Below, one piece after another: positions 15,280-26,443 of a DNA stretch of 64,000 nucleotides. Source of the DNA: Glebionis coronaria (taxonomy: Eukaryota; Streptophyta; Magnoliopsida; Asterales; Asteraceae); contig CM046882.1 of the NCBI GenBank assembly GCA_025667525.1, positions 523,368,618 through 523,432,617 of the forward strand, in the 5' to 3' direction. The position numbers were made by a program, and so were the translations under genes. The notes under the pieces are model-generated. The model was not told the origin of the DNA and searched no databases. It was given only the letters and a program-made list of their open reading frames with translations. Position 1 is the stretch's first letter; each line of letters opens with the position of its first letter.

Positions 15280-15545
15280 CGATGATGCGTTCAAAATAAA
15301 GCTGTTTTGTGCTTGACAATCAATTTAAATGTGCATCATTTTTTTTTCTAAGTTATTAAAATTGTTTTTATTATCTCATATGTCTGATGTATTTACCATA
15401 AATATGCTTTGTGCATTATTTTTCATATGGTGTTGTTTAAAAATGTGATCTCTGATTCGATGAAGTGTTCAAAACAAATCTGTTTTGTGCATAAAAATCA
15501 ATTTGAATGTGCATTATTTTTCATAAGATGTTAAATTGAACACCA
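15280..15545. repeat. Degenerate repeat around TTTTGTGCAT in Ulp1 intron 7
   Basis: Two units carrying AAA(T/C)CTGTTTTGTGCAT, then TCAATTT(A/G)AATGTGCATTATTTTTCAT. Related units recur at 29435-29880. The word TGTGCATT also recurs in intron 2 (10015-10260) and near 34310-34620. Confidence 0.6.
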
Positions 15546-16142
15546 AATACTCCAACTGTTGTTTAGTAAATTGGCTTTATCTCATTTCAATTCAAGATAG
15601 TCGAAATCATGCTTAGGAATTTATAGCATAGTAAGAAAGTAATCGTATATCTGTAGGACCTATCCTGGGAAATGAAGCTCTGCAAAGAAATGAAAAGGAT
15701 CAAGTGCCAAGTGAAACAACTGTGAGACCTATCATGGAAAATGAAGCTCTTTCAAAAGATGGAAAAGATAAAGTACCAAATAAAACAAGTCCAATTGCTG
15801 CTTTACCAATATCATACGCCATGCCGAGCAGGTCGCCAGTCACCCGTTCTGTAGAAAGAAAAAGAAAGGAATTTGAGAAAGAAAAAATGTCAAATGAAGT
15901 TGTTGAGATTGAACCAAAGAGGATAAGACGAACATTAAAACTGCCCATTAATGTGAAATCTCCTTATATAGAAAGATTTGTGAAATTAGGAGTCAAGTGT
16001 TCACAGGAAGAGGATCTATTGTTTGAATACATCTTTCGTCTGTCAAAGGGTGAATGGTGAGGATTTTTATATTTTATTAAAATACATATGACAGTTTTTA
16101 TCCCAGAAAAAAACTAACATGATTTTATATCCCATGAATCAG

Positions 16143-17317
16143 CGAGATTATATTTTCGACAGCAAAAGGATTTGCAGTTATGAGAGGGGTGATTGAAAGC
16201 CTGTATCCAGGAATCACAGTTCATATTGGAGTTATAAACATTTGGTCACAGGTTTGCAACTATGAAGAAAGACTGAGAAGCCCGAATTCTATGCGTAGGC
16301 TTTTCTGTCATGCAGGAATGCTGGTAAGTTTAATCTTAATTATATACCACTTGCAGTAAAATGTCAAGTAAATAACATTCTTTTTATGCATCAAGGACTG
16401 ATAAAAATGCATCAGTTTTAATGGTTTGGAAAATTATTACTATGTTTCATATAAATATACTAAGGTATTGATTTACTTATTTACTTTTCGAGAATGAAAA
16501 AATGCTCAGTGAAAAGATCAACATGAAAGTTATTGACTCTTTTGTGAAAGAAATGGAAAGTGTTATGAAGAATGCAAATGTGGATCAGATATCCAACATT
16601 GATCTGGTACGAAATTATATAAACTTTTCATATATATTTTGTATATGATATATGTTTTTCTTCTAATCAAAGATATAATCAAATAGGTATTTTTTCCTGT
16701 TCTTATGGGAAAATCTCACTACTATCTCGTCGTCTTTAATTTGAAAACTCCAAAGATAGAAATAATAGACAACAGTAGAAATGGATTGGAAGTTACATTG
16801 GAAGACCGATACGGAGTAACCTTCATGAAGCTGGTATGAATTTGAACGTATTTAGACATGGTATATGCTAAGATTAAATCACTAAGTGCATTAAAAAATA
16901 TTAATTGAAGTTCATTTATGTTGTTTGCAGAAACAACTTTTTATCGCGTATTTGTCGATTGACGAACATAGAAGTTTCAACAAAATGAGGAAGGTAGATT
17001 GTGAACGGGTAGAAATGAGTTGGAGAACAAAAGATAACCATACAGATTGCGGGATCTTTATGATGCGCCATATGGAGACTTATGTGGGATGTGCGAAGAA
17101 CTGGAAATGTGGATTCAAGAATGAGGGGACCGAACAACAATCACAGATTGAAGACTTGAGGAAGAAGTACCTTGCAAAGATACTCAAAGCAGAAATAAAC
17201 ACTCAAAGATCTTCTGTAATGAAGGAATTGGCATTTTTCCGCAGACTTGGCACTAAAGATAAGTTCGTGGAGAACAAGTTATCTATGGTCCAAGAGCGTG
17301 TTCAGAAATTGTCTTAG
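16143..17317 (+). CDS. Ulp1 protease catalytic region, exons 9-12 (peptidase C48)
   Basis: The catalytic domain is spread over exons 16143-16323, 16493-16606, 16687-16833 and 16931-17317. The catalytic His is seen in GKSHYYLVVF (exon 11), the Asp in KIEIIDNS (same exon) and the nucleophile Cys in TDCGIFMMRHMETY (exon 12), in the order H-D-C expected of C48 peptidases. The usual Gln before the Cys is replaced here by the KDNHTDCG context, as often happens in plant TE copies. After the domain comes a tail of about 75 residues rich in charged residues (LRKKYLAKILKAE). No stop falls in these exons. The protein would act on a ubiquitin-like modifier if made, which is an inference from the family. 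Confidence 0.8.
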
Positions 17318-17358
17318 TTTTATTGTTTCTTTGTTTAGAAATGTGATTGTATGGAATG

Positions 17359-17363
17359 GTAAT
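17359..17363. repeat. Target site duplication GTAAT (left) of the Tekay element
   Basis: GTAAT directly precedes TGTAACACCC and recurs at 29241-29245 after GGGTGTCACA. Confidence 0.93.
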
Positions 17364-20160
17364 TGTAACACCCCGACAATTGCTATGCGCAGCGGAACTA
17401 CAACAATGGGTGCTACACAGTATTCATTGCACACAAGATATATCAAACGACGCTAAAAAGACGTCAACTTAATACTTGAATTTAAAAATCGTTAGATGAT
17501 ACATGTCCACGGTTTTTCCAACCCCAATTAGTACACAGAGTTTAGCGTTTTCGGTCCCCATGAATCTCAACCCAAGAATTTCAGTTTTACAACAACATGA
17601 CATTAAACTTAAAAATTGTTTAAGTAGAAAAGGAGGGAAAAACAAGCGGACTCCAAGCCATACACACAACATCCATCCCATGCATGCTCCATCCTACACT
17701 TCAGCGGTAATCTGAAACACATGCCAAAATTTTGGTCAACGAAAACGTTGAGTGGAATTCATAGGTTTTACAATCATTTGAACGTATATATAATAAAAAC
17801 CATTCGTGATCATTTATAGTCTTGTCGATCAAATAAACTATAATCGGGATACTGACAATTGTGTTTAAGCTCATGACACTAATCCGTTAACTCAATCACC
17901 CGCGTAATAAATACCGGCGTGATTCAGATGAAACCAGTGCCCCTTCTAAAGGCATCAGTTGCAATTATACCTTATTTCTCATACAAAATAATCTACCGCA
18001 GAACTTACTAAAAGTACAGCTTCTCGGCTAGCATTGGGTCGTTAGCCCCGTAGTACTACAAATTGCATAAGCGGCTATTTCCCCCTACTCGAGGGCAGGA
18101 CAATAGTTAATAGTTCATGATTTTAGGGACTTTTGCAACTTTGGTACTCAACACAATTTCTAAGGCAACTTTCGGGTCTAACAATCATTCATGATATACG
18201 TTCCTTTTAAAAACTAGCATGCATTTCCCTCGCGGGTAAAACAATTTGAAATAAATATAAGCGTATAAATTCACACCTTATATCTTAAGTAGTCGGTAGT
18301 TCGAGGGATGATCACTGACGACGAAACGGATGCCCGGTTAAATCAACACCTATCACAAATAACGCGTAATGAGTAATCTCATTTTAAATACTTACGGTAC
18401 TGTATAAAATACATATACACTAGTCACTTAGGACAAGTATAACTCACGCCAAAAACAAAATAACAAGTATCACTCATTTTATACCATTCGTTCTCATTAC
18501 TTACGTTGTCCATTTTTACTCATTCTCGCCGGTACTTGACTAAAGTACGGGCTGTTTTACCATGTTTAACCACACTTATAAAATTTGACAAAATTCTCAA
18601 AAATCCTATAAGACCTGTAGACAACATGTTTTTAAGCCCAATAAAAGTTTTTACTTTTACGACCCGTTACGCAACGTTTTTCCAAAACTACATTTTACGG
18701 GCTGAAATTGTACTTCGACCAATTTTGACCTCTTTGACCTATATGAAATACACCTTTGACTTCGTTGACTCCTAAGTCAACTTATAGACTCATTTATACA
18801 GGTTTGGGACCAAATTTTGACCCTTGACCATTTACCAATTCATACTTGTGACCCTCGGGATTTGACTAAAACTTTGCATAAATCCGGATTATGAAAGTCC
18901 TCGTCTCCCGGTACTCGATCTTTAAAACCTCATAACTTTTAGCTCGTTTTGAGTCACGGGCTCTACCTTATACCAAATTAAAGCTAAGAAGACCCTCTAT
19001 AACTACATTTAGTTTTCAAGACCTGGAAAAAAAAAATAATTTTTATGAAATGACCATAAAGTTTCTGCCTAAATTTGGCTACTCCAAAAACACACTTAGA
19101 CTCGATTCCAAACCTTCTAACCACCACTAGGCATCATCCTAAGCCTCCCTAAACATATCCAAACACCAAATTTCAGTCCTACCCCTATTGATCAACCAAT
19201 CTCAAAATCAAAAATCAAAGAAATTAAACATGCAACCTATTAAACCTACTTAAATCATCCTTAAACACATAACCAAACACTAGGATAAGCTCAAAATTCA
19301 ACAACCACCATGGCTCCCCAAACACCCCTTGTGCCGTGGGGTTTGGGTGACCCAATCACCACAACCAAATTGATTTTGGTGGGTTTTCTTGGTGTTTATG
19401 CTTCCATAACTCATAAAATTAACATGCATTACAACATTTAGCCACAAAAACGAATTTGGATCATCTTGAAAAATTTTGGAAAATTTTTGTTAGTGCATGT
19501 GGGATTTGAGCACATAGAAATGTAGGGAATGACCAAATTAGATGTGGTCTAACCTTAGTTTTTATGAAAATCAAGTGAAAAAAAGTTTTTGATGGATTTT
19601 CTTGGTGGTTTGGGGTGTCCGTCGGCTATGGGAGCAAGAGAGGGAGAGAGTGTTTAATTTTTGGGTGATATGTTCTATGTGTTTGTGTGTGTGTCAATTT
19701 TGGGCTTTTTGGTGGATTGGGAGGGACCTTTTTGCAATATTTGGTTTCTTTTGGCCTTAAGTTGAAAACGTCCTCAAAACTTTGCGGGTTCGACTCATTA
19801 GTCAATTTTGAAAATTTTACGGGAGTCGGAAATCTTCCCGAACGCTCCAAAATATTTTTGGGATACTTTAAATGTACTCGGAAGGCTATAAAACTCACCC
19901 GACTCAACTTAACACGAACCGTAAGTAAAATTCTCGAAAAATTACATTATCGATAAATCGTCAATAATTATATAAAATTGGGCATCCCTCGGGATCGTAA
20001 TCGTCATCGTCCTTCTTAAATCGTCAAACGTAAAAATTATAACCTCGAACATCGGCTTTAACCAAAATACTTATAAATATAGAAATTAAAATCTATTAAA
20101 AATTTCAAAAATTAGCGTAATTTAGGGTAACGTGAATGACCTCGATTCTAGGGTGTCACA
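17364..20160 (-). repeat. 3' LTR of Tekay element (2797 bp)
   Basis: The + strand starts TGTAACACCC and ends GGGTGTCACA. It is nearly identical to 26444-29240. Visible differences include AACAACATGAC/AAAACATGAC, GCGTATAAATT/GCGAGGCTATAAATT and a small cluster near 19823-19842 (GGGAGTCGGAAATCTTCCC versus GAGAGTCAGAAATCTTCTC). Short ORFs inside (18506-18775, 19626-19956) occur in both LTRs and look like non-coding sequence. Confidence 0.93.
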
Positions 20161-20175
20161 TCCACCCCTCCTTAA
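20161..20175 (-). other. Polypurine tract of Tekay element
   Basis: Read on the - strand, AAGGAGGGGTGGA ends immediately at the LTR start TGTGACACCC. Confidence 0.8.
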
Positions 20176-20223
20176 AGAGAGCGACGTCCCGGCGCTCGCC
20201 TCTTCTTGTACTCACATTTCGTT

Positions 20224-21027
20224 TTACTGGAACAGATGAGGATACCTCTCCTTGAAAAAGTCCTCACGTTCCCAAGTGTATTCCGGTCCACGCTTAGAAT
20301 TCCATCGGACTTTCACAATAGGAATCCTACTACGCTTCAACCGCTTGACCTCCCGGTCCATAATTTCCACAGGTTCTTCCACAAAGTGCATTTTGTCGTC
20401 TAGTCGAATCTCGTCCAAAGGAATCACCAATTCCTTATCCTCCAAACTCTTCTTCAGGTTCGATACGTGAAACGTGTCGTGAATAGCACTAAGTTCGGTC
20501 GGCAATTCTAACTTGTACGCTACCGGTCCAATTCGTTCAACGATCTTAAACGGTCCAATATACCTCGGACTCAACTTTCCTTTCTTTCCAAAACGAATTA
20601 CACCCTTCCACGGCGATACTTTGAGCATAACCATATCTCCAATTTCAAACTCCAACGGTTTCCTTCGGTTATCGGCATAACTCTTCTGTCGGCTTCTCGC
20701 AGCAAGTAGTCGGTTCTTGATTTGCACAATCTTCTCTGTCGTTTCCAAAACCATTTCGGGTCCAGTCAATTGACTTTCCCCTACTTCACTCCAACACACA
20801 GGCGATCTACACTTCCTTCCATACAATGCTTCGAACGGTGCTGCCTTGATACTCGCATGATAACTATTATTATATGAAAATTCCACCAGAGGCAAGTGGC
20901 GTTCCCAACTTCCTCCAAAATCGATCACGCATGCTCGGAGCATGTCCTCCATCGTCTGAATAGTTCGTTCACTCTGGCCGTCAGTCTCCGGGTGATAAGC
21001 CGTGCTTAAACTCAGTTCAGTGCCCAT
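20224..21027 (-). CDS. Tekay pol: integrase C-terminal half and chromodomain
   Basis: This is the continuation of the gag-pol polyprotein after the in-frame TAG at 21048-21046. Its start Met is only the first Met after that stop; the frame is the same as the upstream ORF. It contains the third integrase acidic residue ([12 protein letters not shown]), the GPY/F-like module ([35 protein letters not shown]) and a C-terminal chromodomain-like segment ([34 protein letters not shown]). That segment ends ERYPHLFQ. Chromodomains of chromoviruses direct integration to heterochromatin. The rest of the polyprotein is open, so one nonsense change separates this copy from a full reading frame. Confidence 0.9.
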   Translation of the reverse strand: MGTELSLSTAYHPETDGQSERTIQTMEDMLRACVIDFGGSWERHLPLVEFSYNNSYHASIKAAPFEALYGRKCRSPVCWSEVGESQLTGPEMVLETTEKIVQIKNRLLAARSRQKSYADNRRKPLEFEIGDMVMLKVSPWKGVIRFGKKGKLSPRYIGPFKIVERIGPVAYKLELPTELSAIHDTFHVSNLKKSLEDKELVIPLDEIRLDDKMHFVEEPVEIMDREVKRLKRSRIPIVKVRWNSKRGPEYTWEREDFFKERYPHLFQ

Positions 21028-21045
21028 CGCACGTTGAAGCGATTT

Positions 21046-24000
21046 CTAAAATTCCGACGTAAACCTACTGTCGCGATCCGAAATGATCGATAACGGCACT
21101 CCATGTCTACAGACGATCTCTTTCACGTACACGCTGGCGAGTTTTTCCATGCTGTCCGTCTTCTTCATAGGTAAGAAATGAGCAGATTTCGTCAACCTAT
21201 CCACAATTACCCATATCATATCGCTTCCACTAGGAGTCCTAGGTAAACCCGTCACGAAATCCATAGTGATTTTCTCCCATTTCCATTCTGGGATTTCTGG
21301 TTGTACCAACAATCCAGATGGTTTCTTATGTTCTGCCTGAACCTTCGCGCAAGTCAAACACTTACTAACGTAACGAGCAATATCCGCCTTCATATTCGGC
21401 CACCAATAAGCTTTCTTCAGGTCGTGGTACATTTTGTCCGATCCAGGATGTATCGAATACTTCGACTTATGCGACTCATTCATAACCAATTCTCGAACTC
21501 CAGGCTTTCCTTCCTCAGATGAACACAATGGTAACCAAATCCGATTCTCAAAATATCTCAGTCCGTCAGACCTAATCACGAAAAGAGGTTTCAACATTCG
21601 TCCCAAATTCTCAGCTTCAACATTCCCTTTCATTAGTCCTCTCTCTTGAGCCTTCAGTATAGTTTCGGTTAAGTCAACGCTCTCACTCATCACTAAAGCT
21701 CTGACCCTCAGAGGTTTCTCCCGTTCCTTCCTACTCAGTGCATCCGCTACAACATTCGCCTTGCCAGGGTGGTAGCGAATTTCGCAGTCATAATCACTTA
21801 GTAGTTCAACCCATCGTCTCTGTCGCATATTCAACTCCTTTTGATCTAAAATGTGCTGCAAACTCTTGTGGTCAGTGAATACAACACACTTTGTCCCATA
21901 CAGATAGTGTCTCCACAGTTTCAACGCAAAAACTACCGCTCCTAATTCCAAATCGTGCGTCGTGTAGTTCTCCTCGTTCTTCCTTAGTTGCCTCGACGCG
22001 TAAGCTATCACCTTTTCACGTTGCATTAATACCGCTCCATAACCTTTACGAGATGCATCACAATACACTACGAAGTCTTCGGTTCCTTCAGGCAATGATA
22101 AAATCGGTGCGGAACATAGCTTATCCTTGAGCGTTTCGAAAGCAAGCTCTTCCTCAATTCCCCATTCATACACCCTATTCTTTTCGGTAAGCCGCGTCAA
22201 TGGTTTCGCAATCAACGAAAATCCTTCAATAAACCTTCGATAATACCCCGCTAAACCCAGAAATTGTCGAACTTCAGTCGGCGTCGTCGGTGCTGACCAT
22301 TCCCTGATCGCTTCGATCTTGGCGGGATCCACACGAACTCCCTCACTATCGATCACATGACCTAGAAACTGCACTGATTCCAACCAAAACTCACACTTCG
22401 AGAATTTTGCATACAGCTTTTCCTTCTTTAACAACTCCAAAATCTTTCTCAGGTGCTTCTCGTGCTCCTCCTTACTTTTAGAGTAAATAAGTATATCATC
22501 GATGAAAACAATAACAAACTTATCTAGATACGGCTTGCACACGCGATTCATAAGGTCCATGAATACAGCAGGCGCGTTCGTCAACCCAAACGGCATCACT
22601 CGAAATTCAAAGTGTCCATACCGCGTACGAAAGGCAGTTACAGGAATATCCTCCTCTCTTACACGCAGTTGATGATACCCTGATCTTAAATCGATCTTTG
22701 AGTATACACTGGAACCTTGCAATTGATCGAACAAATCATCAATCCTCGGCAATGGGTACCGATTCTTAACCGTCAGCTTATTGAGTTCCCTATAATCAAT
22801 ACACATCCAAAACGAACCATCTTTCTTCTTTACGAACAACACTGGCGCTCCCCAAGGTGATGAGCTCGGCCTAATAAATCCTTTGTCCATCAACTCCTTC
22901 AGTTGATCCGATAACTCCTTTAACTCAGATGGTGCTAAGCGATAAGGTGCACGTGCAACCGGCGCAGCTCCTGGCACTAAATCAATTCGAAACTCGACCT
23001 CACGGGTAGGCGGTAAACCTGGCAACTCGTCTGGAAAAACGTCCGGATACTCGCAAATAACTGGTACCTCTTCAATCCTCGCCTCTAAATCACCATCACT
23101 CGAAACCTGCGCCAAAAACACATCGCATCCGCTCTCTACGTACTTCATCATTTTCAAACACGAAATCACCTTCAAGCGAGAAGTGCATTCGTCTCCCTTC
23201 ACCGTTAAAACCTTGTTCCTCAACGGAATCTGAACCAATCTCTCGCCACAGACGATCATAGCACTGTGCGCCATTAGCCAATCCATTCCCACAATCACGT
23301 CAAACGATCCTAGCTCTATTGGCATCAAGTCGATTTTAAAAGCGTAATTTCCTAACTTCAAGGTACACCCTTTCAGTATAGAATTCGTACTAACAATTTT
23401 TCCATCGGCTAACTCAACGTTATAACTAGTCGCTAACAACACCGGTTTTCTATCGATATGACGACTAAATCTAACATCTACAAAACTCTTGTCGGAGCCA
23501 GAATCAAACAAAATACTAGCATAACAAGCGTCTAGCAAAAACGTACCGGTAACCACATTTGGACCCTGTGGTTTATCAGCAGTTCCCACTTGATACACAG
23601 CAGCCGCATTATTACCTCCCCGCCTGTTTCCTGCCTTCGGGCAATTCGCTTGCACATGACCCCTTTCTCCACAACTATAACATCCTCTCATTCTGATAGC
23701 ATTAGCCCCAGTGGCTACTCCTCCCGTTCGACAACCAGATGTCCTATGACCTGCCTTCCCACACTTGCCGCATGCAGGCGGGCAATTTCCAACATGATAC
23801 AAATTGCACTTACCACAATGGGGATTCACTTTCACACTTCTAGGGTTCGTCACTGCCCTCATCCCTTCGTTCCTTCTCTGATTAAACTGCTGATTTCGGC
23901 TCGGCCCATGGTTGTTTCGATTTCCACCTCGGTTCTGGCCTTGGGATTGATTGCTTTGTGCCGCTTCCCATTTCCTTTTGTTGCCTTCAGCAATGTAGTT

Positions 24001-24669
24001 CTGCTTGTCCTGAAGCTTGACGTCCATCAAAGCGTGAGCCATTTGAACCGCTTCATCAAACGTTCCAGGTTTTGACGAATTTGTTTCACCTTTGATATTG
24101 CTAGATAAACCCTTAATATACTGCTTCATCTTCTTGGCATCATTGGCAAAAATATCTGGACACAAAAGGCTTAATTCGTTGAATCTCCTGGTGTAAGCAG
24201 CTATATCGTTGTTCTTCAAGGTCAAGTGCCTCAACTCATCCTCCAATTGCCCCAATTCCTCTTCCGGGCAAAACTTCTTAGTCAACAGAGCTTTTGTCGC
24301 ATTCCACGTCCTTGCATTCGCTACAGCCAATCCAACCGTAGCTACCTGGGTATTCCACCAACTTAACGCATCATCAAGAAACGTAGCAGCTGCAAACTTC
24401 ACTTTATCCGCTTCTGCACAACCACTGATTTCGAACGTACTTTCAACCTTTTCCAACCATCGTCTAAGTTCTAAAGCTCCACCCGTTCCACGGAACTGCG
24501 TGGGACCGCACTTCATAAAACTAGAATAGGTACACACTCTCGGGGCTTGCTGTCTCCCCGCGTTCCTTCCCTGGTCCTGATTTCTCCCAGCTCGGTCCGC
24601 TTCCAACGCATTTGTTATAGCTTCCTGAATCATGGTGTTAACACGATCGGCGGTCAACTTTGGAGGCAT
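21046..24669 (-). CDS. Tekay gag-pol polyprotein (Gag, protease, RT, RNase H, integrase N-terminal half)
   Basis: A polyprotein of about 1207 residues, starting at ATG 24669 (MPPKLTADR). The reading frame extends a few codons further 5' but only through a TTG. The domains run in this order. Gag core ([26 protein letters not shown]). Two CCHC knuckles ([28 protein letters not shown]), preceded by a degenerate third ([12 protein letters not shown]). Aspartic protease with [13 protein letters not shown] with the FIDDILIYS active site and [10 protein letters not shown]. RNase H ([20 protein letters not shown]). Integrase HHCC finger (CLTCAKVQ) and the first two acidic residues ([16 protein letters not shown]). 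It ends in a TAG where related proteins have a Trp (FW.SLQ context). A splice acceptor ends at 24691, just before the ATG. Confidence 0.93.
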   Translation of the reverse strand: MPPKLTADRVNTMIQEAITNALEADRAGRNQDQGRNAGRQQAPRVCTYSSFMKCGPTQFRGTGGALELRRWLEKVESTFEISGCAEADKVKFAAATFLDDALSWWNTQVATVGLAVANARTWNATKALLTKKFCPEEELGQLEDELRHLTLKNNDIAAYTRRFNELSLLCPDIFANDAKKMKQYIKGLSSNIKGETNSSKPGTFDEAVQMAHALMDVKLQDKQNYIAEGNKRKWEAAQSNQSQGQNRGGNRNNHGPSRNQQFNQRRNEGMRAVTNPRSVKVNPHCGKCNLYHVGNCPPACGKCGKAGHRTSGCRTGGVATGANAIRMRGCYSCGERGHVQANCPKAGNRRGGNNAAAVYQVGTADKPQGPNVVTGTFLLDACYASILFDSGSDKSFVDVRFSRHIDRKPVLLATSYNVELADGKIVSTNSILKGCTLKLGNYAFKIDLMPIELGSFDVIVGMDWLMAHSAMIVCGERLVQIPLRNKVLTVKGDECTSRLKVISCLKMMKYVESGCDVFLAQVSSDGDLEARIEEVPVICEYPDVFPDELPGLPPTREVEFRIDLVPGAAPVARAPYRLAPSELKELSDQLKELMDKGFIRPSSSPWGAPVLFVKKKDGSFWMCIDYRELNKLTVKNRYPLPRIDDLFDQLQGSSVYSKIDLRSGYHQLRVREEDIPVTAFRTRYGHFEFRVMPFGLTNAPAVFMDLMNRVCKPYLDKFVIVFIDDILIYSKSKEEHEKHLRKILELLKKEKLYAKFSKCEFWLESVQFLGHVIDSEGVRVDPAKIEAIREWSAPTTPTEVRQFLGLAGYYRRFIEGFSLIAKPLTRLTEKNRVYEWGIEEELAFETLKDKLCSAPILSLPEGTEDFVVYCDASRKGYGAVLMQREKVIAYASRQLRKNEENYTTHDLELGAVVFALKLWRHYLYGTKCVVFTDHKSLQHILDQKELNMRQRRWVELLSDYDCEIRYHPGKANVVADALSRKEREKPLRVRALVMSESVDLTETILKAQERGLMKGNVEAENLGRMLKPLFVIRSDGLRYFENRIWLPLCSSEEGKPGVRELVMNESHKSKYSIHPGSDKMYHDLKKAYWWPNMKADIARYVSKCLTCAKVQAEHKKPSGLLVQPEIPEWKWEKITMDFVTGLPRTPSGSDMIWVIVDRLTKSAHFLPMKKTDSMEKLASVYVKEIVCRHGVPLSIISDRDSRFTSEF

Positions 24670-24690
24670 GGTGTTATCGAATATCTCTTT

Positions 24691-24693
24691 CTG
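24691..24693 (-). promoter_or_regulatory. Candidate splice acceptor before gag ATG
   Basis: On the - strand a pyrimidine-rich run TTTCCTTGTCTTGCAG precedes the exon start at 24690, 21 nt before the gag ATG. It could pair with the donor at 26325-26324 to remove the accessory ORF and place gag near the 5' end of a message. This is inference from sequence only. Confidence 0.5.
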
Positions 24694-25008
24694 CAAGACA
24701 AGGAAAATAGAAAAACAATGTAAGTATACATATCAAGTTTCCCAGACATAATATACATACAACGACACATCACTACGGAGTTACTAATATTCATCAATTC
24801 ACACCACAAAAGATCAAATTTAAGACATATCACAGATCATGAAAGGTAACATAGATTGTATTGATAATTAACCAAAATCGTGACAAGTATTGCCACTACA
24901 ATCGTTCACCATAAAACTTCAAGTACTTGAGTTTCTCGTCATAATACCATCATACAAAGGTCTAAAACAGTTCTATTACAATGATCAAAGAAAATACAAA
25001 ACAAGTAA

Positions 25009-26085
25009 CTAGGCATGTGGTGATCCACACGGCCTCTTGGATGGCGGCTCGTCGTCGTCTTCCTCGGTTTCCTCATCACTAACGTCCTCATCCACATCAT
25101 CCACTTTTCTCTTTCCTTTATCATCCGGCCCACAATCCGTTTCCTTTTTCGTCCCTGATGTGGATCCACACTCAATCGCTACCTGACTTCCCACCGTAAT
25201 ACAAGCACCTCCAGTAGGCGGCTGAATCATGAAGTCATTCGCCTCCATCTCCAAATCGTCCACGAATCTCCAATCCGGGGGCAATGATGCTCTCACACGA
25301 TGCTCCCAACTCTGCATCCTCGACAACCTCATTTGATCCTCCCTAACACGGTCAAGACTAGCACTTAAATTTGCAACCATTGATCTCAAACTGTTGATGT
25401 CACTTTTGTTCACATTCCCATCATACTCAACTCTTGCAGTCCTTTCCAACAGTCTTTGGTGTTCCCTTTCAGTCTTATCAAACTTCTTAATCACCCTAGT
25501 CTCAACTACAAACCGCTCATACATCAACCTTTCCATCCTCCCCAAACGACCTGCGGGATCCCAGTAGTGTCTCGGTCTCGGAAAGTAGACCCTTGCAATA
25601 TTCTCATGAATCGATGGCGACTTGGAAGATCTGCTGGACTCTCCACTGCTCCCATTACTTTCTCGAACAAATCCTGGCACTGTTCTCAAATAGTCCTTAC
25701 AATTGTCCATCGGGCGATTAAAGGGTTGCTGCTCATAACGACCGGTCGGTGGTACCTCATAACCCTTCGGTGAATTCGGGGATTGAAACAAATCGGGTTC
25801 GGTCTGGCCTACGGCATCCTCGGGAATGCCATCATCCATTAGCTCCTCGGGCTCTTCTTCGGAATCCTCACTCTCGTCACTACTCATGCTGAAATTATCC
25901 ACCTCACTTTCGTCATTGTCGTTTTCCGGCCCTATTTCCTCTTCTGGAGCGATCCATCCATTATCATTGTCCGGCGGGTTCAGAGGAAACGGTCCCCCTT
26001 CGTGACCTACGACGTAATCGTTTCCGTTATCATTAGGCGGTACCTCGGCCATTCCTGCAATAACAGCGAATTTCGGAGGGTACAT
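25009..26085 (-). CDS. Accessory ORF upstream of gag in the Tekay element, unknown function
   Basis: A 358-residue sense-strand ORF between the primer binding site and gag, in the same frame as gag but separated from it by stops. If the leader is spliced at the acceptor ending 26055, the start would be the internal ATG at 26052 (MAEVPPNDNG), giving 347 residues. The N-terminal third is acidic (SEVDNFSMSSDESEDSEEEP). The middle third looks able to form a coiled coil (RMERLMYERFVVETRVIKKF, INSLRSMVANLSASLDRVRE). The C-terminus has two basic patches around an acidic run (DKGKRKVDD... then PSKRPCG), resembling a bipartite nuclear signal. No protease, nucleic-acid-binding or envelope motif was recognised. 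Ogre/Tat elements carry an ORF1 upstream of gag, but I cannot show homology. Confidence 0.75.
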   Translation of the reverse strand: MYPPKFAVIAGMAEVPPNDNGNDYVVGHEGGPFPLNPPDNDNGWIAPEEEIGPENDNDESEVDNFSMSSDESEDSEEEPEELMDDGIPEDAVGQTEPDLFQSPNSPKGYEVPPTGRYEQQPFNRPMDNCKDYLRTVPGFVRESNGSSGESSRSSKSPSIHENIARVYFPRPRHYWDPAGRLGRMERLMYERFVVETRVIKKFDKTEREHQRLLERTARVEYDGNVNKSDINSLRSMVANLSASLDRVREDQMRLSRMQSWEHRVRASLPPDWRFVDDLEMEANDFMIQPPTGGACITVGSQVAIECGSTSGTKKETDCGPDDKGKRKVDDVDEDVSDEETEEDDDEPPSKRPCGSPHA

Positions 26086-26326
26086 AAGTAATTATACAAT
26101 AATTATAAATATATGCATGCAAATGCAATGCAAAGGTGGTACATATGCCCGAAATGTAATAATATGATGCTCATGCATGATTAATACAAAAATTACGATG
26201 TCGGATATTTCACGTAAAATTCAACGTCTACATATAGTAATTCCATACTTACGTAATAATTACCCACATATATACTTCACTCAAAAGTATACGTCAAATG
26301 CCATAAATACAACAATAAATCTTACC
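26055..26326 (-). promoter_or_regulatory. Candidate leader intron of the Tekay element
   Basis: On the - strand a strong donor (CTCCG/GTAAGA, exon end 26326) and an acceptor (TTATTGCAG, exon start 26054) bound an intron of about 270 nt. The acceptor lies 2 nt before the ATG at 26052 of the accessory ORF. A short ATG exists in the preceding exon (ATGGCTCCG) in another frame. Confidence 0.5.
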
Positions 26327-26421
26327 GGAGCCATGCAGGATAGTTGTGTGTGCTTGGACCATTTCTTACGACACCAAAAGTTATAGTTTAGGATTTTCAA
26401 AAACGACCTAGTTCTCTATAA

Positions 26422-26440
26422 CTCGTGGCTCTGATTACCA
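26422..26440 (-). other. Primer binding site of Tekay element
   Basis: The - strand reads TGGTAATCAGAGCCACGAG three bases after the 5' LTR. It resembles the TGGTATCAGAGC-type site complementary to initiator tRNA-Met, with one extra A. Confidence 0.75.
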
Positions 26441-26443
26441 ATC

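Larger units (their letters stand above)
9768..17317 (+). pseudogene. Ulp1-like (C48) cysteine protease gene of a MULE, 12-exon model with two in-frame stops
   Basis: The inferred product is a Ulp1/SENP-type protease. Known family members remove SUMO-like modifiers; the role in MULEs is unknown. My exon model uses GT..AG borders that keep phase throughout: 9768-9786, 9870-9983, 12849-13603, 13686-14009, 14145-14655, 14734-14847, 14926-15135, 15657-16056, 16143-16323, 16493-16606, 16687-16833 and 16931-17317. These total 3276 nt (1092 codons with stop). The first two exons are the least certain. In-frame stops at 13562-13564 (TAG) and 14319-14321 (TAA) interrupt the model, but frame continues afterwards with family-like sequence. 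The left inverted arm lies inside intron 2. Exons 5 and 6 share a tandem duplication. The Tekay LTR begins 47 bp after the stop codon. Confidence 0.75.

Noticed and set aside
12849..17317. Host SUMO protease gene captured by a transposon
   Set aside because: The N-terminal domain and exon style are those I associate with MULE-borne Ulp1 proteins, and the gene is flanked by MULE ends; still, a tree would be needed to exclude capture.
18506..19956. Short ORFs repeated at 27588-29036
   Set aside because: They are identical because they lie in the two LTRs of one element; antisense overlaps and lack of motifs argue against coding.
26422..26440. tRNA gene remnant
   Set aside because: The tRNA-like word is only a primer binding site next to an LTR; no cloverleaf is present.
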